From positions 620,001-684,000 of the forward strand of contig NZ_CP073136.1 in NCBI RefSeq assembly GCF_023035675.1: DNA of 64,000 nucleotides, read 5' to 3'. This DNA is from Borrelia hermsii DAH (GTDB lineage Bacteria; Spirochaetota; Spirochaetia; Borreliales; Borreliaceae). Made by a program: the position numbers and the translations under genes. Positions 50,392-60,637 of this stretch are shown here, piece by piece (positions within the stretch are counted from its first letter, which is position 1; each line of letters starts with the position of its first letter). The notes under the pieces are model-generated. The model had not been told where the DNA came from, ran no database searches, and saw only the letters and a list, made by a program, of their open reading frames with translations.

Positions 50392-50465
50392 CGGGAGCGA
50401 CGGGACTCGAACCCGCGACCTCCTGCGTGACAGGCAGGCGTTCTAACCATCTGAACTACACCCCC
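50392..50465 (-). tRNA. tRNA-Asp (GTC)
   Basis: Minus-strand acceptor GGGGGTG/CGCTCCC, anticodon stem CCTGC/GCAGG with loop CTGTCAC, T-arm GCGGG-TTCGAGT-CCCGT, discriminator G. Confidence 0.95.
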
Positions 50466-50482
50466 AAATACAATACCTTAAG

Positions 50483-50511
50483 ATTATATTGTTTTTCTTT
50501 TGGTTTGTCAA
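50483..50511 (-). promoter_or_regulatory. Consensus promoter of tRNA-Asp
   Basis: Minus-strand TTGACA (50511-50506), 17-bp spacer, TATAAT (50488-50483): a perfect sigma-70 promoter placed two bases after the recD stop codon. Confidence 0.8.
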
Positions 50512-50512
50512 T

Positions 50513-52339
50513 TTATTTTAATGCGTCTATATGCTCTAAGATTTTTGAATCCCTCTTTATTGTTTTTAGACTAACATTTTTAATGATATCTTTGCTTGAT
50601 ATTATTTCTATGCTTGCTTTTGCCCTTGTTATTGCAGTGTAGAGTAGTTCTTTAGTTAAGAATGGATGATCTTCTATTATTATTTGTACATGTTGATATT
50701 CAGATCCTTGACTTTTATGTATTGTTGTTGCAAAACTAAGTTCAAATTTGTTTATTAAATTAAAATTTATTTTTTTATATTTCTCATCTTCTCTTTTAAA
50801 TAAAGCGTAAATTTTAGAATTTTCTTTAAAGAGAATACCCCTTTCTCCATTAAATAGGTCATTTTTATAGTCATTTTGAGTAATTAAAATTATTTGTCCA
50901 ATTAAATTGCCATAGATTTTTTTCAAATATAATTTTATTATTTCATTTATTCTTTTTGTTCCAAATTTTCCAAAATTTCTTGAACATAAAATGACGTTGT
51001 TAAGCAGGGGATTAATTATCGATTCAATTTCTTTGTCGTTTAGTGAGCTGAGTTCGAAATTAGAGATATTTTTGTATAAATTTTTTATGTGATTTAATAA
51101 TTCGTTTTCAATATTTACTTTATTTATATCCTTTAGAATTATATTTTTATTGGCATTAAGTTGGGTATCAATTAGGTCTGTATCTTCTTTATATATTGCC
51201 TCGGCTAATAAATTTATCTCATCGTTACTTCTGAAATTTTTTTTAAGTATTTCTACATTTTCATTACTTATTTCTTTTATTGCTGTAAGACTTGCATATA
51301 CATTTCCTCCAGCTATTGATGGAAGCTGGTTTTTATCTCCTGTTATTATGAGTTTTGTGCTTGTCTTGACCGCCTTTAACAATTTTAAGAAAGTGCTTGC
51401 ATCTATCATAGATGCTTCATCAATTATGATTATTTCAAATTCTAGAGGGTTAGCCTCATCATATTTATTGCCTTTACTGATGAATGACATTTTTAATAAT
51501 TTTTGTACTGTGCTATATCTTGTTTCAAGGTTTTGAAATGATTCTTTTAGACTTGATTTTAGTTTTTGACTTGCTTTTCCAGTTGGCGCTACAAGTGCTA
51601 CCTTTTGCTTGACGTTTAAGTGAATATCAATTGCTTTTAGAATATAATTGATAGTTGTTGTTTTACCTGTTCCCGGGCCACCACTGAGTATAAAGAAATT
51701 GCTTTTTAAAGATTTCTTAATTGAATTGATTTGTTCTTTACTTAGATCCTTGGTGTTTAAGTTTGCCATTATATTTTGTATTCTTTGATCGCTTATCTCA
51801 CTTTTGTTATCTTTAAGTCTTTGTTCTATTTTTTTTATTAGCTCTTCTTCTTCTCTAAAATTTTTTTGAGTATAGATATAAATATTATTTTCTAATATTA
51901 AAGGAGTTGTGATTTTTTCATCTTTATTAAAATCTTTCATTATATTATTTTCTTTTAAAGATAAGATCATTTCGTGTATTTTGATTGATTTTGTAAATTT
52001 TGCAAGTTCTTCTAGTATGTTTATTGATTTTTGATAAAATTGATCTTCTTCTTCTAATTCAAGGAAAGCACATTCGATCGTGTTTTGAATATCTTTTATT
52101 AGTAAATCAATGTTAGCTCTTAAATGTCCTTTAGAGAGATAATTAAATAGGAATATTAAAAAAATAGTAAGTTCTTTGCACGTTTCATTTTTTATTGTTT
52201 TTATAAGTAAATGTGATTTGTAGTAATTTTCTATGTTTATGTTTAAAGTTTCAATTATTTCATAAATTTTGAGTTCTGGATTCAAATAATTTCTCTTATG
52301 ATCTTTTAAAAATTCTCTTAAGACTAAATAATTCCTCAT
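50513..52339 (-). CDS. recD: Exodeoxyribonuclease V alpha subunit (RecD)
   Basis: A 608-aa SF1B 5'-3' helicase of RecBCD. Walker A in LSGGPGTGKTTT near residue 220, DEASMID (motif II), TGDKNQLPSI (motif III), and C-terminal ATTIHKSQGSEYQ and YTAITRAK (motifs V-VI). It has the N-terminal RecC-binding part, so it is RecD and not RecD2. Last gene of pncB-recC-recB-recD, 9 bp after recB, running directly up to the tRNA-Asp promoter. Confidence 0.93.
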   Translation of the reverse strand: MRNYLVLREFLKDHKRNYLNPELKIYEIIETLNINIENYYKSHLLIKTIKNETCKELTIFLIFLFNYLSKGHLRANIDLLIKDIQNTIECAFLELEEEDQFYQKSINILEELAKFTKSIKIHEMILSLKENNIMKDFNKDEKITTPLILENNIYIYTQKNFREEEELIKKIEQRLKDNKSEISDQRIQNIMANLNTKDLSKEQINSIKKSLKSNFFILSGGPGTGKTTTINYILKAIDIHLNVKQKVALVAPTGKASQKLKSSLKESFQNLETRYSTVQKLLKMSFISKGNKYDEANPLEFEIIIIDEASMIDASTFLKLLKAVKTSTKLIITGDKNQLPSIAGGNVYASLTAIKEISNENVEILKKNFRSNDEINLLAEAIYKEDTDLIDTQLNANKNIILKDINKVNIENELLNHIKNLYKNISNFELSSLNDKEIESIINPLLNNVILCSRNFGKFGTKRINEIIKLYLKKIYGNLIGQIILITQNDYKNDLFNGERGILFKENSKIYALFKREDEKYKKINFNLINKFELSFATTIHKSQGSEYQHVQIIIEDHPFLTKELLYTAITRAKASIEIISSKDIIKNVSLKTIKRDSKILEHIDALK

Positions 52340-52348
52340 ATTTCCCTT

Positions 52349-55300
52349 TTAATATTTTAATTGCAAATATATTTGTTCTAAATCTAATTCTTTAAAATTT
52401 GGTATAGTGGAATAAATCCCATTTTGCGTTTTAGATTGTTCTTTAATATTTTTTTGAAAAGCTCTTGTAAATAGATATATTACTCCTCCGAAATGTTTGT
52501 TATATTCTTCTATATTCTTAAAGAGTATTTTTTTTATTCCAAGCGCGTAGATTTTATATTGTAAGTCATACTGTTCTTGTTTCATTTTCTTCTTTAAGTT
52601 TGTTAAGTTATAATCTTTTAAATTTTCTCCAAGATAATTTGTTTTATAGTCTAGAATATATATTTTATTATTTATCTTAAATATAAGATCAATAATTCCC
52701 TTTATGTATCCGTCATTTAATACTAAATCCAACTTGTTGTGGTCCTTAAAGAGAGACTTTTGCTCATAAATTTTTGTATTTATTTTGATTAAAAATTCCA
52801 TTTCTTTTTGCAATTCTTGGATATCACACAATCTTGCGCCAATAAATCTAATTTTTGTATTTAATATGTTATAAATCATCTTTATTAGCATTTCTTGTAA
52901 CTTGGGTGTATTTAGTTTTGAATTAAAATGTTCTATTTTTTTCTGTATAAGAGCAATATTGATTTTTTGAAAATTGTTGAAACTATCTTTTGCGTCGCTA
53001 AAATTTATGTCTTGCATTATGGCATGTAAAATATTACCAATATCTTTGCCCCTTGGGAGTGTTTCCCCAGAACAAGTAGCATCATTATCATAAGTCTCAT
53101 CATTTCTTGTTTCTGGATTTTCATGGTGGTTGGACTTATAGATTGATGCAAGACTCGTATAGCTATGTGTATGTTCTTTTCTAAATAGATATTTATTTAT
53201 TGGTTTTGGGGGGATTAATTTTATCTCTTTGTTATCATTTATGTCTAATTTATTGAATTGATTAGTTTTAATCAGATTGTATACATTAAAGTTTAGGTTT
53301 ATTTTTTCAATTGTTTTTATTTCTGCTAGCTCTAACATTTTATTTATTGTTGCACCTTGATTAATAATAAATAGTGCAAATCTGGCTCGTGTTGTTCCTA
53401 CATAAAAAATGTTTTGCTCTTCATTTAAAATCTTATTTTTCGCAAATTGTTGATTTTCTTTTAATTTTAAAAAGTCATATTCTATTTTGTTTTTTGAGTA
53501 AAATTTATAAAATGTATCCGATTTTTTAAGGAGATTATCGTTGTTTTGAATATCACCTATTAAGAATACGATATTAATACTTAGTCCTTTTGATTTGTGT
53601 ATTGTCAGTATTTCTATGGCTTGATTATCTCCAGTAGTGATTTTGTCTTCATCTTGTTCAATATCTTTATTGAGTATTAGGTCTTCTAGAGTAGATATTA
53701 ATGATTCTATGTTTTTATCTTCATAGTAAATTTTAGAAATAAAATCTAGGCTTGTTTCATAGTTCTTAAGTTCTTCAAATTTTCCCTCATTTATTAGGAT
53801 TTCCCTGTAGCTTTTTTTTGATTGTGCAAATTCAGTGAAGGTAGTATTACGAAAATTTTTTGCCAAATTGAGCCATAAATCTTTCTTTGATATGATTTCG
53901 TCTATTGCCTCTATTAATGTTATTTCTTGATTCTCAAGTAAATATATTATGTCAATAATAGCTTCTTCTATGTGCTTTATTCCATTCTCTTCAAGTAAAC
54001 TTAGGTATAATTCCCACGGAAGGTTTATTATTTTGCTGGTTAAGATATAGTTTAGAGTTTGAAAGTTTTGTTTTCTGTCTAAACATTTTATGAGGTAAAA
54101 TATCAAGTTGAATTCTTTCGTCTTAAAAAATGATTCTGCGAGCTTATTTGTTTTTACATCTTGATTTTTAAGTTCTCTGTCTATGAAATCTACTTCCTTG
54201 CTTGTCCTGCAAAGCACTTTTATGTCTGATTCTTTAATTTGCCTAAGTTTATTATTATCATAAATTTTGCCGTTTGTTAGTAAATATTTTATTGTTAGTG
54301 CTGTTTTTTGTAAGACATTTTTATCTTCTTCAGTTTCTATTATGTTTATTGCTTCTATTTCTTGCCCATTTACAAAAATTTTATTTTCGTCATTCTTAGG
54401 ATCTGTTTTTGATTTGGTAAATTTTATTTGTTCGATTTCATCTGTGCGTGCTTTATTATAGATGTTATCAAACATAATATTTAAAGGTTCGATTAACTTT
54501 TTATTTGATCTGTAATTTGTTAGTAATGTTATTCTTGCATCATCCTTTATTTTATCTTTTATATTTTGGTTGTAAAATGATATATCAGCATTTCTAAATG
54601 TATAAATTATTTGCTTAGGATCAGCTATAAATACTAGTTTTATACCACAAGAGCTGAGTAGTTCAAATATTTCTATTTGTATTAGATCTAAATCTTGTGC
54701 TTCATCTATTAATATTATTTTATATCTGTTTTTTATTGAATTTAATAGTCTGTTATCACGAGATTCCAAGTGTTTTTTTAAGTTTAGCATTATCTGTTTT
54801 TGGTCTATTGTATTTGTTGCATTAATGGTAGTTGCAAGTTCCCTTTCTATATATTTAAGTATTTTATATTCGACTTTTAGGTTAATAAATCTTCTAAGTG
54901 TGTTTTTATCTTCTTTATCTGTATTTGTTTCATGGCTAAGTTCTCTTAAAGCTGTTTGTATTTTTAGTTCCTTAGGTAGAAGAGTAACATTTTTCTTAAG
55001 ATTAGATTCTATTATTTTGCAGAAAAATTTGTTGTTTGTAAGTATGTCTGTTATTTTTACGATGTCTTTTTCATGACTATATTTGATTTCTGATATTTTA
55101 ATTCCTTGGTTATGTTTATTTAGGAAAGTTCGCTTTTCTTCCATAGTCATTTCGTTTAATGCTTCAACTATTAAGTTGTACTTGTCAATTAATTTATCCT
55201 TATTTGTGAGCATTTGGTTAAAAATCGTTTGGGTTTCTATCCAATCTCCAAGTTCTTGCGTCTTGTCTCTTTTATACCCTTGTCTTATATATTGAGTCAT

Positions 55301-55789
55301 GTCTTTTGTATTTTTGAATTTAGATTTAAAGATTTCAAATTCATCGTCTTTGATTTCAAATTCTTTTTTTAATGAATCTGATTTTCTTAAAAATTCATAA
55401 ACTATTTCGTCTATTTCTGATGTAAAATTTTCTTTTACACTGTATTTGGAAAAATTTTCTGTCTCGATTTGAAAATTGTTTAGAGCATATAGTGCGAATT
55501 TGTTTATAGTTGAGATAAAGATTTTATTTGATTGTTCATAAATGGTTTTTAAGGATTTATCTGTTTTTGAATTTTGATATGCATTCTCAATTGATTTTAA
55601 TATTCTAATATGCATCTCTTCTGTTGCTTTTTTTGTGAATGTTAGCACTAAGATCTCGCTTGGAGAGTACATTTTGTTTATGAGTAAGTTTGTAATAGTA
55701 TTCTCAAGTGTGTAGGTCTTTCCAGTTCCTGCTGAAGCCTCAATTAATATTTTTTCGTTGTATTTGATTTTATCTATTATTTCTTTCAT
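52349..55789 (-). CDS. recB: Exodeoxyribonuclease V beta subunit (RecB)
   Basis: About 1146 aa. N-terminal UvrD-type 3'-5' helicase: EASAGTGKTYTLE near residue 18, LIDEAQDLD (Walker B) and LTIHKSKGLS. The C-terminal nuclease domain has GIIDLIFKIN and YILDYKTN (catalytic Asp, DxK) near 1030-1047, so cutting activity should be intact. I place the start at the ATG at 55789, four bases after the recC stop; an earlier in-frame ATG at 55822 would overlap recC. RecBCD repairs double-strand breaks and degrades linear DNA. Confidence 0.93.
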   Translation of the reverse strand: MKEIIDKIKYNEKILIEASAGTGKTYTLENTITNLLINKMYSPSEILVLTFTKKATEEMHIRILKSIENAYQNSKTDKSLKTIYEQSNKIFISTINKFALYALNNFQIETENFSKYSVKENFTSEIDEIVYEFLRKSDSLKKEFEIKDDEFEIFKSKFKNTKDMTQYIRQGYKRDKTQELGDWIETQTIFNQMLTNKDKLIDKYNLIVEALNEMTMEEKRTFLNKHNQGIKISEIKYSHEKDIVKITDILTNNKFFCKIIESNLKKNVTLLPKELKIQTALRELSHETNTDKEDKNTLRRFINLKVEYKILKYIERELATTINATNTIDQKQIMLNLKKHLESRDNRLLNSIKNRYKIILIDEAQDLDLIQIEIFELLSSCGIKLVFIADPKQIIYTFRNADISFYNQNIKDKIKDDARITLLTNYRSNKKLIEPLNIMFDNIYNKARTDEIEQIKFTKSKTDPKNDENKIFVNGQEIEAINIIETEEDKNVLQKTALTIKYLLTNGKIYDNNKLRQIKESDIKVLCRTSKEVDFIDRELKNQDVKTNKLAESFFKTKEFNLIFYLIKCLDRKQNFQTLNYILTSKIINLPWELYLSLLEENGIKHIEEAIIDIIYLLENQEITLIEAIDEIISKKDLWLNLAKNFRNTTFTEFAQSKKSYREILINEGKFEELKNYETSLDFISKIYYEDKNIESLISTLEDLILNKDIEQDEDKITTGDNQAIEILTIHKSKGLSINIVFLIGDIQNNDNLLKKSDTFYKFYSKNKIEYDFLKLKENQQFAKNKILNEEQNIFYVGTTRARFALFIINQGATINKMLELAEIKTIEKINLNFNVYNLIKTNQFNKLDINDNKEIKLIPPKPINKYLFRKEHTHSYTSLASIYKSNHHENPETRNDETYDNDATCSGETLPRGKDIGNILHAIMQDINFSDAKDSFNNFQKINIALIQKKIEHFNSKLNTPKLQEMLIKMIYNILNTKIRFIGARLCDIQELQKEMEFLIKINTKIYEQKSLFKDHNKLDLVLNDGYIKGIIDLIFKINNKIYILDYKTNYLGENLKDYNLTNLKKKMKQEQYDLQYKIYALGIKKILFKNIEEYNKHFGGVIYLFTRAFQKNIKEQSKTQNGIYSTIPNFKELDLEQIYLQLKY

Positions 55790-55793
55790 GTGA

Positions 55794-58700
55794 TTAACTT
55801 TGCACCTTAATAAATTTAGCATAAAAATCTTGAAGTAATTTTTCTAAGTTGTCGTCTATATTTAAAGCGTGAGTGTCTTTAAATCTGTTGTAATATGGAC
55901 ACCATGTTATATCTCTTTGTTGAAGAATAAATTCCATGGATTTGTTAATACTAATGCTTTTTTGCGGATATTTGATTTGTTTTTTTAGTACTTCCCGAAA
56001 TTCGTTTATATCTTTTATTTTAATTAGACTTTTTTGTATTAAATCTTTATAAATGGGAGTAGGATAGCTTGAAATATATGCTATTTGTTTTAGTAGATTT
56101 TCAAGATCTATGGAGTTTATTTCTTCATTTGTATATTGATTACCAAGGGATAATTTAGAAGTCTCATAAGTTATTCTTATTTCTTGAATTGAATCTATGT
56201 TTTCAATTGCACTTTTTAACATTAGTCCTATTATATATAGGTTTATTTTTTTAATAATTTTGTCTTGACCATAATCTTTTTTTTCTAAATTGACGTAATA
56301 ATATCGATTATCTATTTTATATATGTTTTTAAGTTTTCCATTTAATTTAAATTCTAATGTTTCGCCTTCGAAGTTAATGGGTATGCTTTTATTTAATATG
56401 ATATCAGTTTCCTGCATTTTGAAGAATTCTTGGAAACTTGCAGTAATATTATTTTTAATTTCATTGAGCTTTACTATAAATTCTTCTTTTATGGTTTCTT
56501 TCTTGATGTTTATGGGAATTATTCCTCTTTGAATTTGATTTTCAATAATGTTATCTATTCTGTCTGCTATGTGTTCATTGGGTTCATCTTTTATGCATTC
56601 ATGTATTGGTATGAAATTATTCATTAATTTATAATTAAAATTCTCAATATCAATAATTTGCTCCTCTTGTTTTTCTTTAATTTCACTAATTTGGCTTATG
56701 TCTTTGATGTGTACATTTAATATATCTTCGTAAAAGTATTTGTATGGATTAGTTATGGCTTTATTGATATCTTCTATTTCTAGTGTGATTTGTTTTTTTA
56801 ATTTGAGTCTTTTCTGTTTAAAGTGCGGATGTTTGCCTTTTTGTAGTGATTTTGCAATATTAAAAGCCTCTATGTCATAGTTGATTAGGTAATTGGCTTT
56901 TTCGTATTTGAAGTATTCAAAATCATAATTTTCATTTGGGTGTATTTCAATTTTTAGTTCCAGTCCCATGTCTTTTATATAATTTACTATTTTATTTATT
57001 ACTTTAGGTTTATTGATATCTGGATTTAGAGATTCGCTTAGCGAGTAATAGAGATAGAACTTGTTTGATGCTGCAAAGATTATCTTAATTAAATTTGAAA
57101 TGTTATCTTGCTCCAGATTGATATAGTCATAGTATTCATTGAGTAAATCCATGTTATCAAAATGAATGCTTGCGTTTAATTGATGACTTCCTAAGAAGTG
57201 GATTTCAGATTTTTGTAAATATTCGATTTTATCAGAGCTTGCAACAAGTATGCCTGTATTTTGATTACTTACTTGATATGCTTTTTGTTCTATGCTTTCC
57301 TCAAGCATTACTTTAAAGAGCGCAAAATCAACTTTTCTGTCTTTAATTTTTGCCAAGTAATCTTTGTGAAGATTTTCATTAAAGTCTTTTGAAAAATTTT
57401 TAAGGTATTGTATTCTTGTATTTATATATTCATCAATTTTATTGTTATTTTCAAGTTTAATATATTTATCTATGAAGATATCCATTATTTCTGCCCATTC
57501 ATATATTGTATATTCTTGTTCTTTAAAGTACATTATATCTTCATATAGGCTTTTTATTATGCTTATTAATCTTATTATTGAATCTGGATCTTGAAAGCTT
57601 ATACTTTCTTGGCAATTCTTGCATTCATATTTGCAATTAAAAATCGCAGATGTGAGAAATCTGTTAAAACCATCTTCCCACGAATTTAAAAAGTTCTTAT
57701 CATAAGATAAGCTTTCTTTATGAATATCATTCATTCCAAAATTAATATTCACTGCGTCACTAAATTTTATTAGGTATTCTAATTCACTTATTGAGATGTT
57801 GAATTTATTCATTACTTTTGTGTTACTTAAAAATTCAATTATTTCTTTTCTGTTAAAATTACTAATCGTTCCCCTGGTTGAAATGAAGAGTTTCATTAAT
57901 TGCTTTAGTGCTATTACGCTTTTACTTTTTGAGACATCTTTGGAATCCAGAATAGTAAACTCAAGTTCGTATTTATTTAAAAATTCCTCTATGTATGGTA
58001 AGTACATGTTCATATCTTTTGGTAGGCAAGTTATTACAATATCATTTATTTTTAAATTATTATTTTGTGTTGAATGTAAAATATTGTTTACTAGGATTTC
58101 TACCTCTCGTTTTTTTGTTTTTGCTTCTATTATTTTAAAACTATTATCTAAGTTTGATAGAGGAGTACCTTTTATGATATTGTTTTTGAAACTTGCTAAG
58201 AAATTTTTCTCTTCAAATAATTGGATGTCAATTTCTTGTTCTATTTGTATCTTTGAGTTGCATTTTTTGATTTTTAGTGGTACGAGTTCGTCTATGAGGA
58301 TAGATTTGATTTGAGTTATATCTTCAAGTATTAACTCGTATACTGTAATGTCGAAAATTTTTTGCAAGCAGTGTAAAATTTTTCTGTCAATTTCTCTAGT
58401 CTCTCCAATGATTATTATTTTCTTTGTTTCAATGCTTTGCCGATTATCTGTTATTTCTTGTTCTATTTTTTTATGTAAATCAAGAATGTTGATTTGATTT
58501 TCAAATAGTTTTTCAAACATTTCCTTTTGCATGGATTCGTAGTGGATTTTATTCTTGTCTTCAAATAAAAGTTCATTTTGTCTCCAATTATCAATTAGAT
58601 TTGAAAATTTAGAGTAGTATTTATGAAATAAAGTTATTATCTTTGCTGCAAAGATATATCTATTTTTTGTTGATTTAAATTGCTTGATATTTTTTATTTT

Positions 58701-59015
58701 ATTGTCTTTTAATATGTGATACAGGATAAATTTTTCTGTTTCTGAGTACAGTAGCAAAGTATTATTTTCTAAGAAATTTTTTATATTTTGGTTTTCTGTT
58801 GAAAGGTTATATATCGTTTTCGTTATGTTTTGTTTTATATTGAGGTTATATGAAACTTCATTCAGGGTTGCTAGATATTTCTTAATTTCTTCGCCTAGAA
58901 TGTTCCTTTTTAAAAGGATAATAGTTTCTTTTTTAAATATGTCATCATTTTGAGTTAGTTCTTTAATTTTATTGTAGATTCTACTTACTTTGTTTGTTTT
59001 GTATATCTTGTACAT
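55794..59015 (-). CDS. recC: Exodeoxyribonuclease V gamma subunit (RecC)
   Basis: A 1073-aa protein in the RecC position with weak but recognisable family pattern: an inactivated helicase-like N-terminus (KETIILLKRNILGEEIKKYL), a middle with FLGSHQLNASIHF, and a C-terminal nuclease-like region ending near TWCPYYNRF. RecC recognises Chi and splits the duplex. Lysine- and isoleucine-rich, strongly diverged like other Borrelia RecC. Identification relies heavily on its place between pncB and recB. Gap to pncB is 4 bp. Confidence 0.85.
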   Translation of the reverse strand: MYKIYKTNKVSRIYNKIKELTQNDDIFKKETIILLKRNILGEEIKKYLATLNEVSYNLNIKQNITKTIYNLSTENQNIKNFLENNTLLLYSETEKFILYHILKDNKIKNIKQFKSTKNRYIFAAKIITLFHKYYSKFSNLIDNWRQNELLFEDKNKIHYESMQKEMFEKLFENQINILDLHKKIEQEITDNRQSIETKKIIIIGETREIDRKILHCLQKIFDITVYELILEDITQIKSILIDELVPLKIKKCNSKIQIEQEIDIQLFEEKNFLASFKNNIIKGTPLSNLDNSFKIIEAKTKKREVEILVNNILHSTQNNNLKINDIVITCLPKDMNMYLPYIEEFLNKYELEFTILDSKDVSKSKSVIALKQLMKLFISTRGTISNFNRKEIIEFLSNTKVMNKFNISISELEYLIKFSDAVNINFGMNDIHKESLSYDKNFLNSWEDGFNRFLTSAIFNCKYECKNCQESISFQDPDSIIRLISIIKSLYEDIMYFKEQEYTIYEWAEIMDIFIDKYIKLENNNKIDEYINTRIQYLKNFSKDFNENLHKDYLAKIKDRKVDFALFKVMLEESIEQKAYQVSNQNTGILVASSDKIEYLQKSEIHFLGSHQLNASIHFDNMDLLNEYYDYINLEQDNISNLIKIIFAASNKFYLYYSLSESLNPDINKPKVINKIVNYIKDMGLELKIEIHPNENYDFEYFKYEKANYLINYDIEAFNIAKSLQKGKHPHFKQKRLKLKKQITLEIEDINKAITNPYKYFYEDILNVHIKDISQISEIKEKQEEQIIDIENFNYKLMNNFIPIHECIKDEPNEHIADRIDNIIENQIQRGIIPINIKKETIKEEFIVKLNEIKNNITASFQEFFKMQETDIILNKSIPINFEGETLEFKLNGKLKNIYKIDNRYYYVNLEKKDYGQDKIIKKINLYIIGLMLKSAIENIDSIQEIRITYETSKLSLGNQYTNEEINSIDLENLLKQIAYISSYPTPIYKDLIQKSLIKIKDINEFREVLKKQIKYPQKSISINKSMEFILQQRDITWCPYYNRFKDTHALNIDDNLEKLLQDFYAKFIKVQS

Positions 59016-59019
59016 AGTG

Positions 59020-60465
59020 TTATCGTATTTTGTTTTCTTTAGTGAGTTTGTTCTTTAAGTTTTTTAATTTTTCTGTAATACTTACTTTGTATATGTGTGG
59101 ATTTATGAGCCTTTTGTATGTATGATCAATTTTTTTAAGGTCGCTTTGAACCCTTTTTCTTATATGTGCTAGACTTGATTTTGAGTTTTGACAGATTTTA
59201 CTGTTTTCAAAAACTGTATGTATTAAAAATTCGAAACTTTCATATGTTTTTATTTCTTTGAATATATTATCTTGCATAGGGTGAAAAATTGTAAATTTCT
59301 TTTTTAAGTTTAGCATTTCTTTTATTTCCTCCTCTTCTTCTTTTAAAAAAATTAGATCAAAAATCATTTGTGCATTTGAGTATATTCTGACAACCCCTTT
59401 TTGAGAGGGTAGTGTTGCTTTGTCAACGTTATTTGATATTTTCATTTTAGGAATAAATTTACCGTTTTGTTGAATTGATATCATTTTGTACACTCCTGAA
59501 AGATTGGGTTCTCCTTTTGCAGTAACTAGATTGGTTCCTACTCCCCAGCAGTCGATGGGAGCATGAATTGAGTTTAAATACATAATAATATCTTCATCAA
59601 GTTCGTTTGATATAATAATTTTTACCTCAAATAGCCCATTTTCATTAAGTATTTTTCTAACTTCTTTGCTTAAGTATTCAAGGTCACCACTATCAATTCT
59701 AACAGAAAAATTTTTGTGTCCTTTTCTCTTTAGTGTTTTAAAAACTTTTATTGCATTCTTAAGTCCGCTGTTAAGTGTATCATAGGTGTCAATTAGTAAA
59801 CTTACATTGTTTGGATATATTTTAGCGTATTCCCAAAAAGCTTCTTCTTCACTTTTAAAACTCATTACCCAGCTGTGAGCCATTGTGCCAGTTACGGGAA
59901 TATTGTATTTATATCCTGCAAGTACATTGCTTGTAAAGTCAGCACCCCCTATATAAGCAGCTTTACTTGCTGAGAGCGCACCATTAATTCCTTGAGCTCT
60001 TCTAAGACCAAATTCCGCTAGATTTGTAGCTCCGGCTTCTTTAATTCTTGCTGTTTTAGTTGCAATTAGGCTTTCAAAATTTATTGTATTTAACACCAGT
60101 CCTTCTATGAGTAAGAGTTCAATTAAATTACCTTCAATGATTAATATGGGTTCATGTGGGAAAACGATTCTTCCTTCTTCTATTGAGCTTATTTTTATAT
60201 TTAATTTAAGTGTCTTTAAGTATTCTAAAAATTTTTTGTCAAAATATTCTAGACTTTCTAAATATTCAATCTCTTCTTTTCTGAAATGTAATTCTTTTAG
60301 AATATTAATTAATGTGTGAATTCCTGCTAAAATTATGTATCCATTTTTAAATGGTGTTTTCCTGAAAAACATTTCAAATTTGGCTTTTGGATTGATATTT
60401 TTTGTGAAGTAAGCATTCATCATTGAGAGTTCGTAAAAGTCTGTAAATAGTGATAAATTTTTCAT
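59020..60465 (-). CDS. pncB: Nicotinate phosphoribosyltransferase
   Basis: A 481-aa enzyme making nicotinate mononucleotide from nicotinate and PRPP, the entry to NAD salvage. Visible motifs are TDFYELSMMNAYF at the start, MFFRKTPFKNGY, AEFGLRRAQG, VTGTMAHSWVMSF (with the catalytic-loop His) and RIDSGDL. In Borrelia nicotinate comes from nicotinamide through plasmid-encoded PncA (known in B. burgdorferi). First gene of the operon with recCBD; the divergent neighbour is zwf. No clear Shine-Dalgarno sequence precedes the ATG, and a TATAAT lies 9 bases before it. Confidence 0.93.
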   Translation of the reverse strand: MKNLSLFTDFYELSMMNAYFTKNINPKAKFEMFFRKTPFKNGYIILAGIHTLINILKELHFRKEEIEYLESLEYFDKKFLEYLKTLKLNIKISSIEEGRIVFPHEPILIIEGNLIELLLIEGLVLNTINFESLIATKTARIKEAGATNLAEFGLRRAQGINGALSASKAAYIGGADFTSNVLAGYKYNIPVTGTMAHSWVMSFKSEEEAFWEYAKIYPNNVSLLIDTYDTLNSGLKNAIKVFKTLKRKGHKNFSVRIDSGDLEYLSKEVRKILNENGLFEVKIIISNELDEDIIMYLNSIHAPIDCWGVGTNLVTAKGEPNLSGVYKMISIQQNGKFIPKMKISNNVDKATLPSQKGVVRIYSNAQMIFDLIFLKEEEEEIKEMLNLKKKFTIFHPMQDNIFKEIKTYESFEFLIHTVFENSKICQNSKSSLAHIRKRVQSDLKKIDHTYKRLINPHIYKVSITEKLKNLKNKLTKENKIR

Positions 60466-60637
60466 TTCTTTATATTATACACTATACCAATATTTGATTT
60501 TTTAGAATTTATGGTATTTGTTTTAAACCTTTTTTGTTGTGATTAAATTTAAGTTAGGTATAGCTATTTTAGCAAGGGAATTGCAACATAGTTTTTGATG
60601 TGACAATAATAGTATAATTACCTGTTGGAGATCTTTT

